A stretch of 55,041 nt of DNA from JAOUEA01 sp038249195 (GCA_038249195.1 JBBRWM010000014.1:1-55041), one strand, 5' to 3'. Positions 1 through 15,735 are shown, counted from the first letter of the stretch. The notes: generated from the sequence alone by a model not told the origin. Numbers and translations are program-made.

Positions 1-165
1 CTCGGGGGCCTTGTCGATCTGGTCGAAGGGCGTGAACTCGGCCATGCCCATCTCGGCCTGGCGCTTGGTGATGGCCGCCGTGAGCGTGGTCTTGCCATGG
101 TCGATGTGGCCCATGGTGCCGATGTTCACGTGGGGCTTGGTACGCTCGAACTTCTTCTTCGCCAT
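1..165 (-). CDS. tuf: Elongation factor Tu (EF-Tu), N-terminal part
   Basis: This is the first 55 codons of EF-Tu, the GTPase that delivers aminoacyl-tRNA to the ribosome; the rest lies outside the window. It opens MAKKKFERTKPHVNIGT and carries the G1 P-loop GHIDHGKTT near residues 19-27. The segment FDQIDKAPE, just before the switch I region, ends the visible part. The ATG has a purine-rich Shine-Dalgarno (GGGAAGGG) about 9-10 bases upstream. It is the last gene of rpsL-rpsG-fusA-tuf and lies 77 bases after fusA, behind a run of short repeats. Identification is secure from the N-terminal sequence and the operon position. Confidence 0.97.
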   Translation of the reverse strand, partial: MAKKKFERTKPHVNIGTMGHIDHGKTTLTAAITKRQAEMGMAEFTPFDQIDKAPE

Positions 166-184
166 CTCTTGGGTCCCTTCCCCA

Positions 185-243
185 GTTCCTTGGCCCGTTC
201 TTTGGCCCGTCCTTTGGGGCCCGCTCCTTGGCCCGCTCGGCCC
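185..243 (-). repeat. Short tandem repeats in the fusA-tuf spacer
   Basis: Four imperfect units of 12-14 bases, on the minus strand of the form GGGCCAAGGAGC, GGGCCCCAAAGGAC, GGGCCAAAGAAC and GGGCCAAGGAAC, fill almost the whole spacer between the fusA stop and the tuf start. Each unit holds a purine stretch resembling a Shine-Dalgarno core, but none has a start codon at the right distance except the separate one next to tuf. Function unknown. Confidence 0.75.
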
Positions 244-2381
244 TACTCCCCCGTCACCCTCGCCACGATCTCCTTGGCGATCTGCGCGGGAACCTCGTTG
301 TACGCGTGCAGCTGCATGGGGCTGTGCGCGGCGCGGCCCTGGGTGCGCGAGCGCAAGTCCGTGGCGTAGCCGAAGAGCTCCGCCAGCGGCACGACCACGC
401 GTATGACCTTCTGGCCGCCGCGCTCGTCGATGTTCTCGATGCGGCCACGGCGCGCCGTAACCTCGCCCATCACGTCGCCGAGGAACTCCTCGGGCGAGGT
501 GACCTCGAACTCCATGACGGGCTCCAGCAGGACCGGGCCCGCCTTGCGCGCGGCGTCTTTCACGCCCATCGAACCCGCGATCTTGAACGCCATCTCCGAG
601 GAGTCGACCTCGTGATAGGAGCCGTCGGTGAGCGTGGCGCGCACGTCGACCATCGGGTAGCCGGCCAGGATGCCGTTGTCGAGCGCCTCCTGGATGCCTT
701 GGTCCACGGCCGGGATGTACTCCCGCGGGATCTTGCCGCCCACGATCTTGTTGATGAACTCGTATCCGCCGCCGGGGCCCGTGGGCTCGAGGTCGAGCAC
801 CACGTGCGCGAACTGGCCCTTGCCGCCGGTCTGGCGCACGAAGCGCGCCACCACCTTGTGGACCTCCTTGCGGATGGTCTCGCGGTAGGCCACCTGGGGC
901 TTGCCGACGTTCGCGTCCACCGAGAACTCGCGCTTGAGGCGGTCCACGATGATGTCGAGGTGGAGCTCGCCCATCCCGGAGATCACGGTCTGGCCTGTCT
1001 CGTCGTCGAACTTCACCACGAACGTCGGATCCTCGTCCGAGAGCTTCGCGAGGCCGCTGCCGAGCTTGTCCTGGTCGGCCTTCGTCTTGGGCTCCACCGC
1101 CACGGAGATGACCGGCGTGGGGAAGCTGATGGACTCCAGCACCACCGGGTCCTCCGGGTCGCAGATGGTGTCGCCGGTGGTGGAGTGCTTGAGGCCCACC
1201 ACGGCGACGATGTCGCCCGTGTACGCTGCCTCGAGGTCCTCGCGGTGGTTGGCGTGCATCTGCAAGACGCGCCCGATGCGCTCCTTGCGATCCTTCGTGC
1301 TGTTCATCACGTGTGAGCCCGCCCGCAGCACGCCGGAATACACGCGCAGGTAGGTGAGCCGCCCCACGTAGGCATCGGACATGATCTTGAACGCCAGGGC
1401 GCTGAACGGCTCGGCGTCGTCGGCCTTGCGCTCTACGTGGGCGTCCTCGCGGTTGGGGAGGTGGCCCTCCACCGGGGGCACGTCCAGGGGCGAGGGCAGA
1501 TACTGCACCACGGCGTCGAGCACGAGCTGGACGCCCTTGTTCTTGAACGCGGAGCCGCATAGCACCGGCACGCCGGCGTTCGCGAGGGTGGCGCGGCGGA
1601 TGGCGCGGCGCAGCTCCTCGGTGGTGGGCTCACCCTCGCCGATGAACTTCTCCATGAGCGAATCGTCGTGGTCGGCGAGCTTCTCGAAGAGCTCGTGGCG
1701 GGCGCGCTCGGCGGCCTCGCGATACTCCGGGGGGATGTCCGTGTCCTTCCAGTCCTCCCCCATCTCGCCTTCCCAGTAGTGGCCCTTCATCTCCACGAGG
1801 TCGATGACCCCGTGCAGCTCGGACTCGGTCCCCCACGGGAGCTGCAGGACGAGGGGGTTGGCCCCCAGGCGGTCGACGAGCATGCCCACGGTGCGCTCGA
1901 AGTCGGCGCCGGTGCGGTCCATCTTGTTCACGAAGCAGATGCGCGGCACGTCGTAGCGGTCGGCCTGTCGCCACACCGTTTCCGACTGCGGCTCCACGCC
2001 GGCCACCGCGTCGAACACCGCAACCGCGCCGTCGAGCACGCGCAGGGATCGCTCGACCTCCACCGTGAAGTCCACGTGACCGGGCGTGTCGATGATGTTG
2101 ATCCAGTGACCCTTCCACTGGCACGTGGTGGCCGCCGATGTGATCGTGATGCCGCGCTCGCGCTCCTGGGCCATCCAGTCCATCTGGGCCGTGCCCTCGT
2201 GGACCTCGCCGATCTTGTAGGCCTTGCCGGTGTAGTAGAGGATGCGCTCGGTCGTGGTGGTCTTGCCGGCGTCGATGTGCGCCATGATGCCGATGTTGCG
2301 CGTGCGGGCGAGGGGGTACTCACGGATCTTCAATCCCTTGCCCCCCTTCTTGAGATCTTGCTCCACGGCGGTCATCTGCAT
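243..2381 (-). CDS. fusA: Elongation factor G (EF-G)
   Basis: Translocation GTPase of 712 residues, close to the 690-710 usual for EF-G. Visible motifs are the P-loop AHIDAGKT (34-41), RGITIT (76-81), DTPGH (98-102) and NKMD (152-155), followed by the EF-G-specific G', domain II and C-terminal domains ending AKEIVARVTGE. I place the start at the ATG that overlaps the rpsG stop as TGATG, which suggests translational coupling; a second ATG two codons later is equally possible. The open frame continues far upstream through rpsG and rpsL, but that extension is only a shadow of those genes. Third gene of the str operon. Confidence 0.96.
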   Translation of the reverse strand: MQMTAVEQDLKKGGKGLKIREYPLARTRNIGIMAHIDAGKTTTTERILYYTGKAYKIGEVHEGTAQMDWMAQERERGITITSAATTCQWKGHWINIIDTPGHVDFTVEVERSLRVLDGAVAVFDAVAGVEPQSETVWRQADRYDVPRICFVNKMDRTGADFERTVGMLVDRLGANPLVLQLPWGTESELHGVIDLVEMKGHYWEGEMGEDWKDTDIPPEYREAAERARHELFEKLADHDDSLMEKFIGEGEPTTEELRRAIRRATLANAGVPVLCGSAFKNKGVQLVLDAVVQYLPSPLDVPPVEGHLPNREDAHVERKADDAEPFSALAFKIMSDAYVGRLTYLRVYSGVLRAGSHVMNSTKDRKERIGRVLQMHANHREDLEAAYTGDIVAVVGLKHSTTGDTICDPEDPVVLESISFPTPVISVAVEPKTKADQDKLGSGLAKLSDEDPTFVVKFDDETGQTVISGMGELHLDIIVDRLKREFSVDANVGKPQVAYRETIRKEVHKVVARFVRQTGGKGQFAHVVLDLEPTGPGGGYEFINKIVGGKIPREYIPAVDQGIQEALDNGILAGYPMVDVRATLTDGSYHEVDSSEMAFKIAGSMGVKDAARKAGPVLLEPVMEFEVTSPEEFLGDVMGEVTARRGRIENIDERGGQKVIRVVVPLAELFGYATDLRSRTQGRAAHSPMQLHAYNEVPAQIAKEIVARVTGE

Positions 2382-2851
2382 CACCAGCGGTAGTGCGCGA
2401 AGGCCTTGTTGGCCTCGGCCATCTTGTGCATGTCCTCGCGGCGCTTCACCGAGACGCCGGTGCCGTTGGACGCGTCCATGATCTCGGCGACGAGGCGCTC
2501 GGACATGGAGTTCTCCTTGCGGCCGCGGCTGTAGTTCACGAGCCAGCGCAGCGCGAGCGTGGTGCCCCGGGAGGGCCTGACCTCGATCGGCACCTGGTAG
2601 GACGCGCCGCCGACGCGACGGGATTTCACTTCGAGCATGGGGCGCACGTTGTCCACGGCCTTCTTGAGCGTGATGACCGGGTCGTTCGCCGTGCGCTCGG
2701 AGATGACCTCGAGCGCCTTGTAGACGGTGCGCTCGGCCACGGTCTTCTTCCCGTCGAGCAGCACCTTGTTGATGAGCTGGGTGACGAGGGGGTTCTGATA
2801 GACGGGGTCGGGGGCGACCTCGCGTCGGTTGGCGGGACCCTTGCGCGGCAT
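2381..2851 (-). CDS. rpsG: 30S ribosomal protein S7
   Basis: Primary 16S rRNA-binding protein of the 30S head, 156 residues, the normal length. It opens MPRKGPANRREVAPDP and contains family blocks such as QLINKVLLDGKKTVAERTVY, GGASYQVPIEVRP and RWLVNYSRGR. The start lies 2 bases after the rpsL stop and the stop overlaps the fusA start, so the three genes are tightly coupled. Confidence 0.97.
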   Translation of the reverse strand: MPRKGPANRREVAPDPVYQNPLVTQLINKVLLDGKKTVAERTVYKALEVISERTANDPVITLKKAVDNVRPMLEVKSRRVGGASYQVPIEVRPSRGTTLALRWLVNYSRGRKENSMSERLVAEIMDASNGTGVSVKRREDMHKMAEANKAFAHYRW

Positions 2852-2853
2852 GC

Positions 2854-3228
2854 CTACTCGCCGCCCTTCTTGGAGCCGTAGCGCGAACGCGCCTGCCTGC
2901 GATCGCGCACGCCCGCGGTGTCGAGCGTGCCGCGCACGATCTTGTACCGCACGCCGGCAAGGTCCTTCACGCGGCCCCCGCGCACAAGCACGATGGAGTG
3001 TTCCTGCAGGTTGTGGCCGACGCCGGGGATGTAGCACGTGACCTCGATCCCGGACGTGAGGCGCACCCGCGCCACCTTGCGCAGCGCCGAGTTCGGCTTC
3101 CTGGGGGTCATGGTGTAGACACGCGTGCAGACGCCGCGCCGCTGCGGGGAACCCTTCAGCGCGGGGGCCTTCGTCTTCGTTTTGCGGACCTGTCGGCCCT
3201 TGCGTACCAGCTGCTCGATCGTAGGCAT
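2854..3228 (-). CDS. rpsL: 30S ribosomal protein S12
   Basis: Decoding-centre protein of 124 residues. It begins MPTIEQLVRKGRQ and contains the diagnostic blocks PRKPNSALRKVARVRL, GHNLQEHS and RGGRVKDL. The lysines where streptomycin-resistance changes usually occur (in RKPNSALRK and GGRVKDL) are present as wild type. First gene of the str operon; a candidate sigma-70-type promoter lies about 180-210 bases upstream. Confidence 0.97.
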   Translation of the reverse strand: MPTIEQLVRKGRQVRKTKTKAPALKGSPQRRGVCTRVYTMTPRKPNSALRKVARVRLTSGIEVTCYIPGVGHNLQEHSIVLVRGGRVKDLAGVRYKIVRGTLDTAGVRDRRQARSRYGSKKGGE

Positions 3229-3408
3229 AGATCTCTCGTCTGCACTCTTCCGTTGTCAAACACCGGGGCGCGGCACCGCCGGAGCGAGGCTGCTGCCCGT
3301 GGGCCGCACCGTCGGGACGCATGCGGAACCGCACGCCCGTTCGGGATCCCACTCCGGAACCGGAGTCGAACGCGCCCGGCGGCCCACCGAACCAAGGCGC
3401 GACCCATA

Positions 3409-3438
3409 AAGCTACAGGTCGCACACACGAGACGTCAA
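3409..3438 (-). promoter_or_regulatory. Candidate promoter of the rpsL-rpsG-fusA-tuf operon
   Basis: On the minus strand TTGACG (3433-3438) and TAGCTT (3409-3414) are separated by 18 bases, a good fit to a sigma-70-type promoter. It would give a leader of about 170 bases before rpsL. Nothing else recognisable lies in the 3229-3466 spacer. Confidence 0.55.
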
Positions 3439-3466
3439 CCGAGCGGGAGGCGTTGGTAGCGAGACC

Positions 3467-4600
3467 TTACGCGGCGAACGGGTCTGCGATCCCCTCGTTC
3501 CGCTTGTCCCGGATGGCTCGCCAGAGTCCCACGAGCTCCTTCGACCCTGTGTAGTAGCGCCCGCGCTTCTCGCCGTGCGGCACCAAGATGCCTCGCTCCG
3601 CGAGCTGTCGCAGATCTCGCCCCGCCGCTTGTTCGCTGATGGGCTCCGAGACGAACCGGAGATACGTAGCCCTGCGTACCCGATGGCCGATGGCGGCATC
3701 CCACAAGCCTTCGATCACGCGATCCGGGAAGCCCTCACGGGTGGTCAGTCTTTCGAGCGCTACCCAAAGCTGCTCACTCTCCTTCACGCGCTGAAGGAGC
3801 GTCTGCGCTTGGAGGTAGTGGGCCTTAAGGTTGAAGCGTACCCACGGCCGGGGGTCATGCTCGGGATGCCATGACCCTTGTCCCACCTCTGCGAGCACGT
3901 CGTAATAGCTTCTGGTATTGCGGCCCAGGTACTCCTCGATGCTGCAGAACTCGGGCTCAAGCACCCCTTCACGTGCCAATACGAGCGTCTGAAGGCACCT
4001 CGCCATCCTTCCATTGCCATCGCGGAAGGGATGGATCATGACCAGGTTCAGGTGTGCCATGGCACCCCGAAGCAAACCGGGTTGGTCTGCCGGGTCCCGA
4101 AGATCAGATTCCAACTCGCGCATAAGGGGTGGGACAAGCTCCACGGTCGGCCCCTCGTACACGACCTCCTCCGTGTCCTCGTCGTGCACGAAGATGGGGC
4201 CTGCTCGCCAGAGCCCCGGTCGGGCCGTCATGTCATAGCTGGTCATCATGAAGTGCAGGCTCTTGAGCAACTGGGTCGAGTGCTCGAAGTCCTCCTCCTC
4301 ACGAGCGAGCTGAAGCACATGGGTCATAGCTTCCCGGCAGCCCCAGAGGGCCAGCTTGGTCTCTGCGTCCGCGTCGAGCGGTTCCTCACCGGCCTCCACG
4401 GCGGCAACGTCGTCGAGCGCCGCGACGAACCCTTCGATGCTGTTCGATCCTTGGATCGCTCGCGCGAATGACAGGCGACGGAGGTTGCCGAGCCACCTGC
4501 GTGGCTGGTGGAGCTGGTATCGCAGACTCCGGCGCATCTGCTCGATCGTTCCGACGATCTCCGCTTCCTGGGAGTCAAGAGCTGGCAGATCGAACAACAT
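3467..4600 (-). CDS. Fic-family protein, class II (N-terminal autoinhibition)
   Basis: A 377-residue protein with the Fic signature HPFRDGNGRMAR (190-201); Fic enzymes usually transfer AMP from ATP to a protein hydroxyl. Residues 52-57, SNSIEG, match the inhibitory motif [S/T]xxxE[G/N], placed N-terminal to the Fic core as in class II proteins, so the enzyme should be self-restrained. The N-terminal Fic_N-type helices and a C-terminal winged-helix-like region (ATYLRF..EPISEQAAGRDLRQLAERG) match the long Fic/DOC form. I chose the ATG preceded by GAAAGGAAG; longer in-frame starts lack a good site. It stands alone with its own promoter, no antitoxin gene is adjacent, and its base composition is less GC-rich than its neighbours. 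Target unknown. Confidence 0.9.
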   Translation of the reverse strand: MLFDLPALDSQEAEIVGTIEQMRRSLRYQLHQPRRWLGNLRRLSFARAIQGSNSIEGFVAALDDVAAVEAGEEPLDADAETKLALWGCREAMTHVLQLAREEEDFEHSTQLLKSLHFMMTSYDMTARPGLWRAGPIFVHDEDTEEVVYEGPTVELVPPLMRELESDLRDPADQPGLLRGAMAHLNLVMIHPFRDGNGRMARCLQTLVLAREGVLEPEFCSIEEYLGRNTRSYYDVLAEVGQGSWHPEHDPRPWVRFNLKAHYLQAQTLLQRVKESEQLWVALERLTTREGFPDRVIEGLWDAAIGHRVRRATYLRFVSEPISEQAAGRDLRQLAERGILVPHGEKRGRYYTGSKELVGLWRAIRDKRNEGIADPFAA

Positions 4601-4621
4601 GACGGTAACTTCCTTTCTATC

Positions 4622-4665
4622 CGTCATACTGACGCATAGTATCCATCGTTTCAACTCTTTGTTAA
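4622..4665 (-). promoter_or_regulatory. fic promoter with overlapping inverted-repeat operator candidate
   Basis: On the minus strand TTAACA (4660-4665) and TACTAT (4636-4641) lie 18 bases apart. The perfect inverted repeat CGTCA-N3-TGACG (4622-4634) begins one base downstream of the -10, where a repressor would block initiation. The Fic protein has a C-terminal winged-helix-like region, so self-regulation is possible, but this is inference. Confidence 0.45.
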
Positions 4666-4722
4666 CAGCATCATAACGGTTGATAAGCGTCAGCGGACGC
4701 GCGCTGCTACGGTACCCGCTCC

Positions 4723-5517
4723 ATGGGCCCCCTCACCCCCTCGATGGGCATCGCCACGGCCGCCGCGCGCCTTGGGGGTGGGGTGATCCTCGGCGCCGGG
4801 TCGAGCCCGCGCGCCACCGCCAAGGGCCTGCCCGGCGACTGGGTCACCGAGGTCGACGTCGCGAGCGAGCACGCGATCCGGCGGTTCTTCGAACGCGAGA
4901 CCCCCGACATCCCCATGCTCGGCGAGGAGGACGGCGGCTCGACGGGTGCGGGCCGCTACTGGCTCGTGGATCCCCTCGACGGCACCACGAACTTCGTGCA
5001 CGGCTTCCCGGTGGTGGCGGTCTCGGTCGCGCTCATCCACGACGGCCGGCCCGAGGCGGGATGCGTGCACGCCCCGTTCCTCGATCTCACCTTCGCCGCC
5101 GAGCGCGGCGCCGGCGCCTGGTCCCTCCAGGACGCCGCCCCGGCCCGCCTCGAGGTGAGCGAGCGCCCGCCGGACCGAGCCGTGGTCGCCACCGGCTTCC
5201 CGTTCCGCCGCAAGCAGCTCATCCCCCGCCACCTGCGCATGCTCGAGGCGGCCCTCGAACGCTTCGAAGACCTCCGCCGCCCCGGCGCCGCCGCCCTCGA
5301 CCTCGCCTGGACCGCCGCCGGCGTCTTCGACGGCTTCTTCGAGCTCGCCCTCTCCCCCTGGGACGTAGCCGCCGGAGGCCTCCTCATCGAAGAGGCCGGC
5401 GGCACGGTGACCGACTGGACCGGCACCCCCAACTACCTCCCCGGCACCATCCTCGCCGCCAACCCCGCAGTCCACGCGATGCTCATCGAACTGGCCCGAT
5501 CCACCGAGCGCGCGTAG
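4723..5517 (+). CDS. Inositol-monophosphatase-family phosphatase
   Basis: A 264-residue Mg2+-dependent sugar-phosphate phosphatase of the IMPase/FBPase/histidinol-phosphatase fold. The metal and catalytic residues are all visible: GEED (67-70), DPLDGTTNF (83-91) and WDVAAGG from 213. Length is typical. Candidate substrates in actinobacteria include inositol-1-phosphate, histidinol phosphate and fructose bisphosphate; the sequence alone does not decide between them. A second in-frame ATG seven codons later could be the real start. It is a single gene, divergent from fic and convergent with the secreted-protein gene downstream. Confidence 0.88.
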   Translation: MGPLTPSMGIATAAARLGGGVILGAGSSPRATAKGLPGDWVTEVDVASEHAIRRFFERETPDIPMLGEEDGGSTGAGRYWLVDPLDGTTNFVHGFPVVAVSVALIHDGRPEAGCVHAPFLDLTFAAERGAGAWSLQDAAPARLEVSERPPDRAVVATGFPFRRKQLIPRHLRMLEAALERFEDLRRPGAAALDLAWTAAGVFDGFFELALSPWDVAAGGLLIEEAGGTVTDWTGTPNYLPGTILAANPAVHAMLIELARSTERA

Positions 5518-5604
5518 CCCCGCACCGCAGGCAACCAGCCCGTCCGCCCCCGCGAGCGGCACGGACCCCCAACCCAACGGTGAGCCTCAGCCACCACGGT
5601 GCGA

Positions 5605-5699
5605 GCGGGGATCCGCACGAGGGGAACATCTGGACCGAGCGAAGCGCGCCCGCAGGGCCGCGCGCGAGCGAGGGAAGCGTTCCCCGACGCGGACCCCGC
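5605..5699. repeat. Palindromic repeat element, copy 1
   Basis: A roughly 95-base imperfect palindrome. The outer arms GCGGGGATCCGC and GCGGACCCCGC pair across the element, and inside them GGGGAAC (5621-5627) pairs with GTTCCCC (5679-5685). The 65-base core (5621-5685) matches copy 2 at 8048-8112 with one mismatch, in the same orientation. It looks like a REP/MITE-like intergenic element; no ORF of its own is evident. Confidence 0.8.
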
Positions 5700-5729
5700 G
5701 CGCACCGCCCCAGCCGAGCAACAGCCGAA

Positions 5730-5753
5730 GGGCGGGGCCCGAAAGCCCCGCCC
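5730..5753 (-). terminator. Hairpin terminator after the secreted-protein gene
   Basis: On the minus strand GGGCGGGGC and GCCCCGCCC form a perfect 9-bp stem with a 6-base loop, about 30 bases past the stop codon at 5785. No strong U-tract follows, as is common in GC-rich actinobacteria. Confidence 0.6.
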
Positions 5754-5784
5754 CCAATGGGTCAGCTTCCTAGCTACCCAGCGC

Positions 5785-7764
5785 CTACGAGCGCAGCTGC
5801 GTAACCCGCGTGCTCCAGTTCGCGAAGAAGCTCCGCGTGTTCCCGCACGAGGTGTCGTTCAGGAACGTGTGGTAGTTGCACCGCTGCGCGATGTACTCGG
5901 CGGCGAACCACACCGAGCCGCCGCGCCCGGGCGCCGCGTAGCCGTAGTCGCCCCAGCGCGGACGGTTCCCCCCGACCCACAGGCCGGTGAACCCGTCATC
6001 GGGGCCCCTGCCCTTCGCCGCCACGCGGATGACGCTCGGGGCCTTGTGCAGCCCCACCTCCACGTACGCGGCGCTCGGGTGCATCGACGTGCCGACGATC
6101 GTGACGCCGATGAACCCCTCTCCGTGGGATCCCATCGCGACGGACGGGTAGGCGAGGTTCGCGTTGCGCGCACCGAGGTACCCCTGGCGGGCGACGTTCG
6201 CGTGCAGCCCGCCGCCCCAGTCCGGCGTGATCGCGAAGTACAAGACGCCGGCCTTCTCGTTGATCGGGGTCGGCGCGTAGTTGTTGGCGGCCGTCCAGTC
6301 CGAGCCGCCGTGGCCCTTCAGGGACGTGTCGAGCGTGCCCCACAGGGTGCCGTGGTCGAGGTAGGCCGCCATCACGCGCGTGTCGCCCGCGTCCAACGGG
6401 TAGGGACCCTCCTGCTTGAACGGGGCCGGGGCGCCGTAGCAACTGACCCCCTGGTTCACGCACCGCAGCAGCGGCAGCGGCCCGCGATCACGCTGCAACG
6501 CGTGCGGCGGCAGCACGTAGGGAAGGCTCTGCACCACGGTCTGCTCGAGCACGGGAGCCGGCGAGGACGTGTCGAGGCTGCTCGTGTTGCGCAGTGCCCA
6601 GACCACGATCTTGTCCGACCCGCCGGTGGTGTTGCCCGTCTCCGAGCCGTCGCCGGCCGTGGAGCTCAAGAAGTACTGCACCCCGCCCTTCGCGGAGACG
6701 AACGAGCCCGGGCGGCTCTGGACGCCGCGCAACGTGAAGGCCTTCTGTCCGAGCGAGGGGACCCTCAGGTTCGGGAAGTACATCGCGGTCTGCGCCCCGC
6801 CGGCCTCGAGGCCGGCCTTGGACAGGGCGTAGATCTGCGAACCGTTGTAGTCCGAACCGAAGAACGAGTACTCGTTCGTGGTGATGTAGATGCCGTTGGC
6901 ATCGGCGCCGATGTGCGGGTAATCCGCGAAGCAGGGCCCAAGGTCGCAGTGGTGGTTCGGCGTCCCGCCGCTGCCGTCGTTCGTGGTGTTGATCGAGTAG
7001 ATGAAGTAGCCGCCCAGCGGGTTCGAGGTCTTGCTCACCGCGAGATCCACGCTGCCGTTACCCGTGTAGTTGCCCGTGGAGGGATCCTGCTCCAGCACGT
7101 CTGTGAGGTGGAACCAGCGTCCGGTGGCCTGGTCGTAGTAGCAGCTCACGTCGAACAGGCTGGGCCCGAACACGTTGTTCGTCCGGTCGAAGGTGGACGG
7201 GTAGCCGTAGAACTGGTTCGTGGAGATGCCGACCGGTCCCGAGCCGGGCACGGCCGAGTTCCCCTGGATCAGCGGACGGCCGTGCTCCGTGTACACCTGG
7301 ACCACGCTGTTGACCGTCTCCATCACGTAGCCGTTGCCCACGCACAGCCCCTGGTCGGGCGGCTCGGACGAGAACTGGTTGCCGTTGTCGGAGAAGCGGT
7401 TGTCGAAGTGGTTCGAGCCCTCCCACGACCGCACGAGGTCGTGCTTGTTGTTGCTGACCGGCAGGTTGCGAGCCTGCGGGATGTCCCACGTGAGCGCGGG
7501 CTCGTTCCCGCCCTCGGGCCGGCGATTCAGGAACGGGATCTCGGCCCGCGCGCTGCGGACGGTCTCCCCGCCCCCAGCCTTGCGCGCCACCTGACCCTTG
7601 GCGAGCGCCCGCAACGGAGGACGCTGGCGAACCATCCGCACCCTCATCGCATGCCCGCGCACACCCTTAGTCGCCGGCCGAGCCGCATCGGCCGACCCCG
7701 CGGCCAACAACGCCCCCACCAACATCGCGATGAGTACAACCACCCCAAGCCGACCTCGACGCAT
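5785..7764 (-). CDS. Secreted protein of unknown function, 659 aa
   Basis: The protein opens with a clear signal peptide: MRRGRLGVVVLIAMLVGALL, then an alanine-rich cleavage region (AAGSADA-A) near residue 27. The mature part is rich in Gly, Asn, Ser, Thr and aromatic residues and has repeated short beta-strand-like blocks (SVDLAVSKTSNPLGGYFIYS, GIYITTNEYSFFG, DKIVVWALRNTSSL), which suggests a beta-propeller-like exported protein; this fold call is inference. Several Cys pairs (CDLGPCFADY, CVNQGVSCYG) suggest disulphides. GGGGAGG eight bases before ATG 7764 supports this start. I recognise no named enzyme motif. The gene is flanked by the two palindromic repeats. Confidence 0.75.
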   Translation of the reverse strand: MRRGRLGVVVLIAMLVGALLAAGSADAARPATKGVRGHAMRVRMVRQRPPLRALAKGQVARKAGGGETVRSARAEIPFLNRRPEGGNEPALTWDIPQARNLPVSNNKHDLVRSWEGSNHFDNRFSDNGNQFSSEPPDQGLCVGNGYVMETVNSVVQVYTEHGRPLIQGNSAVPGSGPVGISTNQFYGYPSTFDRTNNVFGPSLFDVSCYYDQATGRWFHLTDVLEQDPSTGNYTGNGSVDLAVSKTSNPLGGYFIYSINTTNDGSGGTPNHHCDLGPCFADYPHIGADANGIYITTNEYSFFGSDYNGSQIYALSKAGLEAGGAQTAMYFPNLRVPSLGQKAFTLRGVQSRPGSFVSAKGGVQYFLSSTAGDGSETGNTTGGSDKIVVWALRNTSSLDTSSPAPVLEQTVVQSLPYVLPPHALQRDRGPLPLLRCVNQGVSCYGAPAPFKQEGPYPLDAGDTRVMAAYLDHGTLWGTLDTSLKGHGGSDWTAANNYAPTPINEKAGVLYFAITPDWGGGLHANVARQGYLGARNANLAYPSVAMGSHGEGFIGVTIVGTSMHPSAAYVEVGLHKAPSVIRVAAKGRGPDDGFTGLWVGGNRPRWGDYGYAAPGRGGSVWFAAEYIAQRCNYHTFLNDTSCGNTRSFFANWSTRVTQLRS

Positions 7765-8030
7765 ACCCAGCCTCCCCACGCAGACATCCGACGCACCAAT
7801 AACGCCGTCCGCATGCTATCCCCCTTCCCCGAATCCCGCAAACTAGGTAGCCCAGACGCAGTAGGCACCCCCCGCGAAAGAGCACGCCGCCCAGGAGGAG
7901 CCCGCCGCCCCGAACCCCCCATCCGGGAGGAACCCCCGCACCCCACAGCGCGAACCCGCGGAACCGCGACCGCCCCCCGGAACCTCGTACGCGGCCCGAA
8001 GGTCGCGCAGCCTCCTGTAGGACGGAACCG

Positions 8031-8129
8031 CCCGGGGGATCCGCGAAGGGGAACATCTGGACCGAGCGCAGCGCGCCCGCAGGGCCGCGCGCGAGCGAGG
8101 GAAGCGTTCCCCGCAGCGGACCCCCCGGG
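8031..8129. repeat. Palindromic repeat element, copy 2
   Basis: The arms 8031-8054 (CCCGGGGGATCCGCG...GGGGAAC) and 8106-8129 (GTTCCCC...GCGGACCCCCCGGG) pair over about 24 bases with few mismatches. The core 8048-8112 matches copy 1 with a single A/C difference. The outer arms differ between copies by compensating changes, which preserves the ability to fold. Confidence 0.8.
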
Positions 8130-8163
8130 CGAACCCCCCAAGCGCGAGCCCCAACCACCCCGA

Positions 8164-8197
8164 GAAAAGCAGAAGGACCGGGGACAACCGACCCCGG
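8164..8197 (-). terminator. Terminator of the rpoB-rpoC operon
   Basis: On the minus strand CCGGGG and CCCCGG (8178-8197) form a stem with an 8-base loop, followed by a T-rich run (TCCTTCTGCTTTT), about 33 bases after the rpoC stop. Confidence 0.6.
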
Positions 8198-8229
8198 CCC
8201 TTCCGGCCTTGCCCTGTAGAACGAGGGGG

Positions 8230-12153
<3,924 letters not shown>

Positions 12154-12215
12154 TTAGGCGCTCGCCTCCTCGCGTGGCTCGCTCTTCACTTGCTTCAACG
12201 CCGGCTTGTTCCCGC

Positions 12216-15668
<3,453 letters not shown>

Positions 15669-15735
15669 GAAGGATCCCTCCCAGGGAAACTAGACGACGC
15701 ACAGCAGGGCGCGGAAGACGGCACGGCAAACAGGT

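Larger units (their letters stand above)
7765..8229. other. Intergenic region with repeat copy 2 and the rpoC terminator
   Basis: A 465-base gap between the start of the secreted-protein gene and the rpoC stop. It holds the promoter side of the secreted-protein gene (no convincing -35/-10 seen), a strongly C-rich stretch around 7870-7960, the second palindromic repeat (8031-8129) and the rpoBC terminator. Long open frames here are composition artefacts without family features. Confidence 0.6.

Noticed and set aside
3229..3278. TTGACA very near the rpsL start as its main promoter
   Set aside because: With a 17-base spacer the -10 would be AGAGAT and the transcript almost leaderless; the pair at 3409-3438 fits much better.
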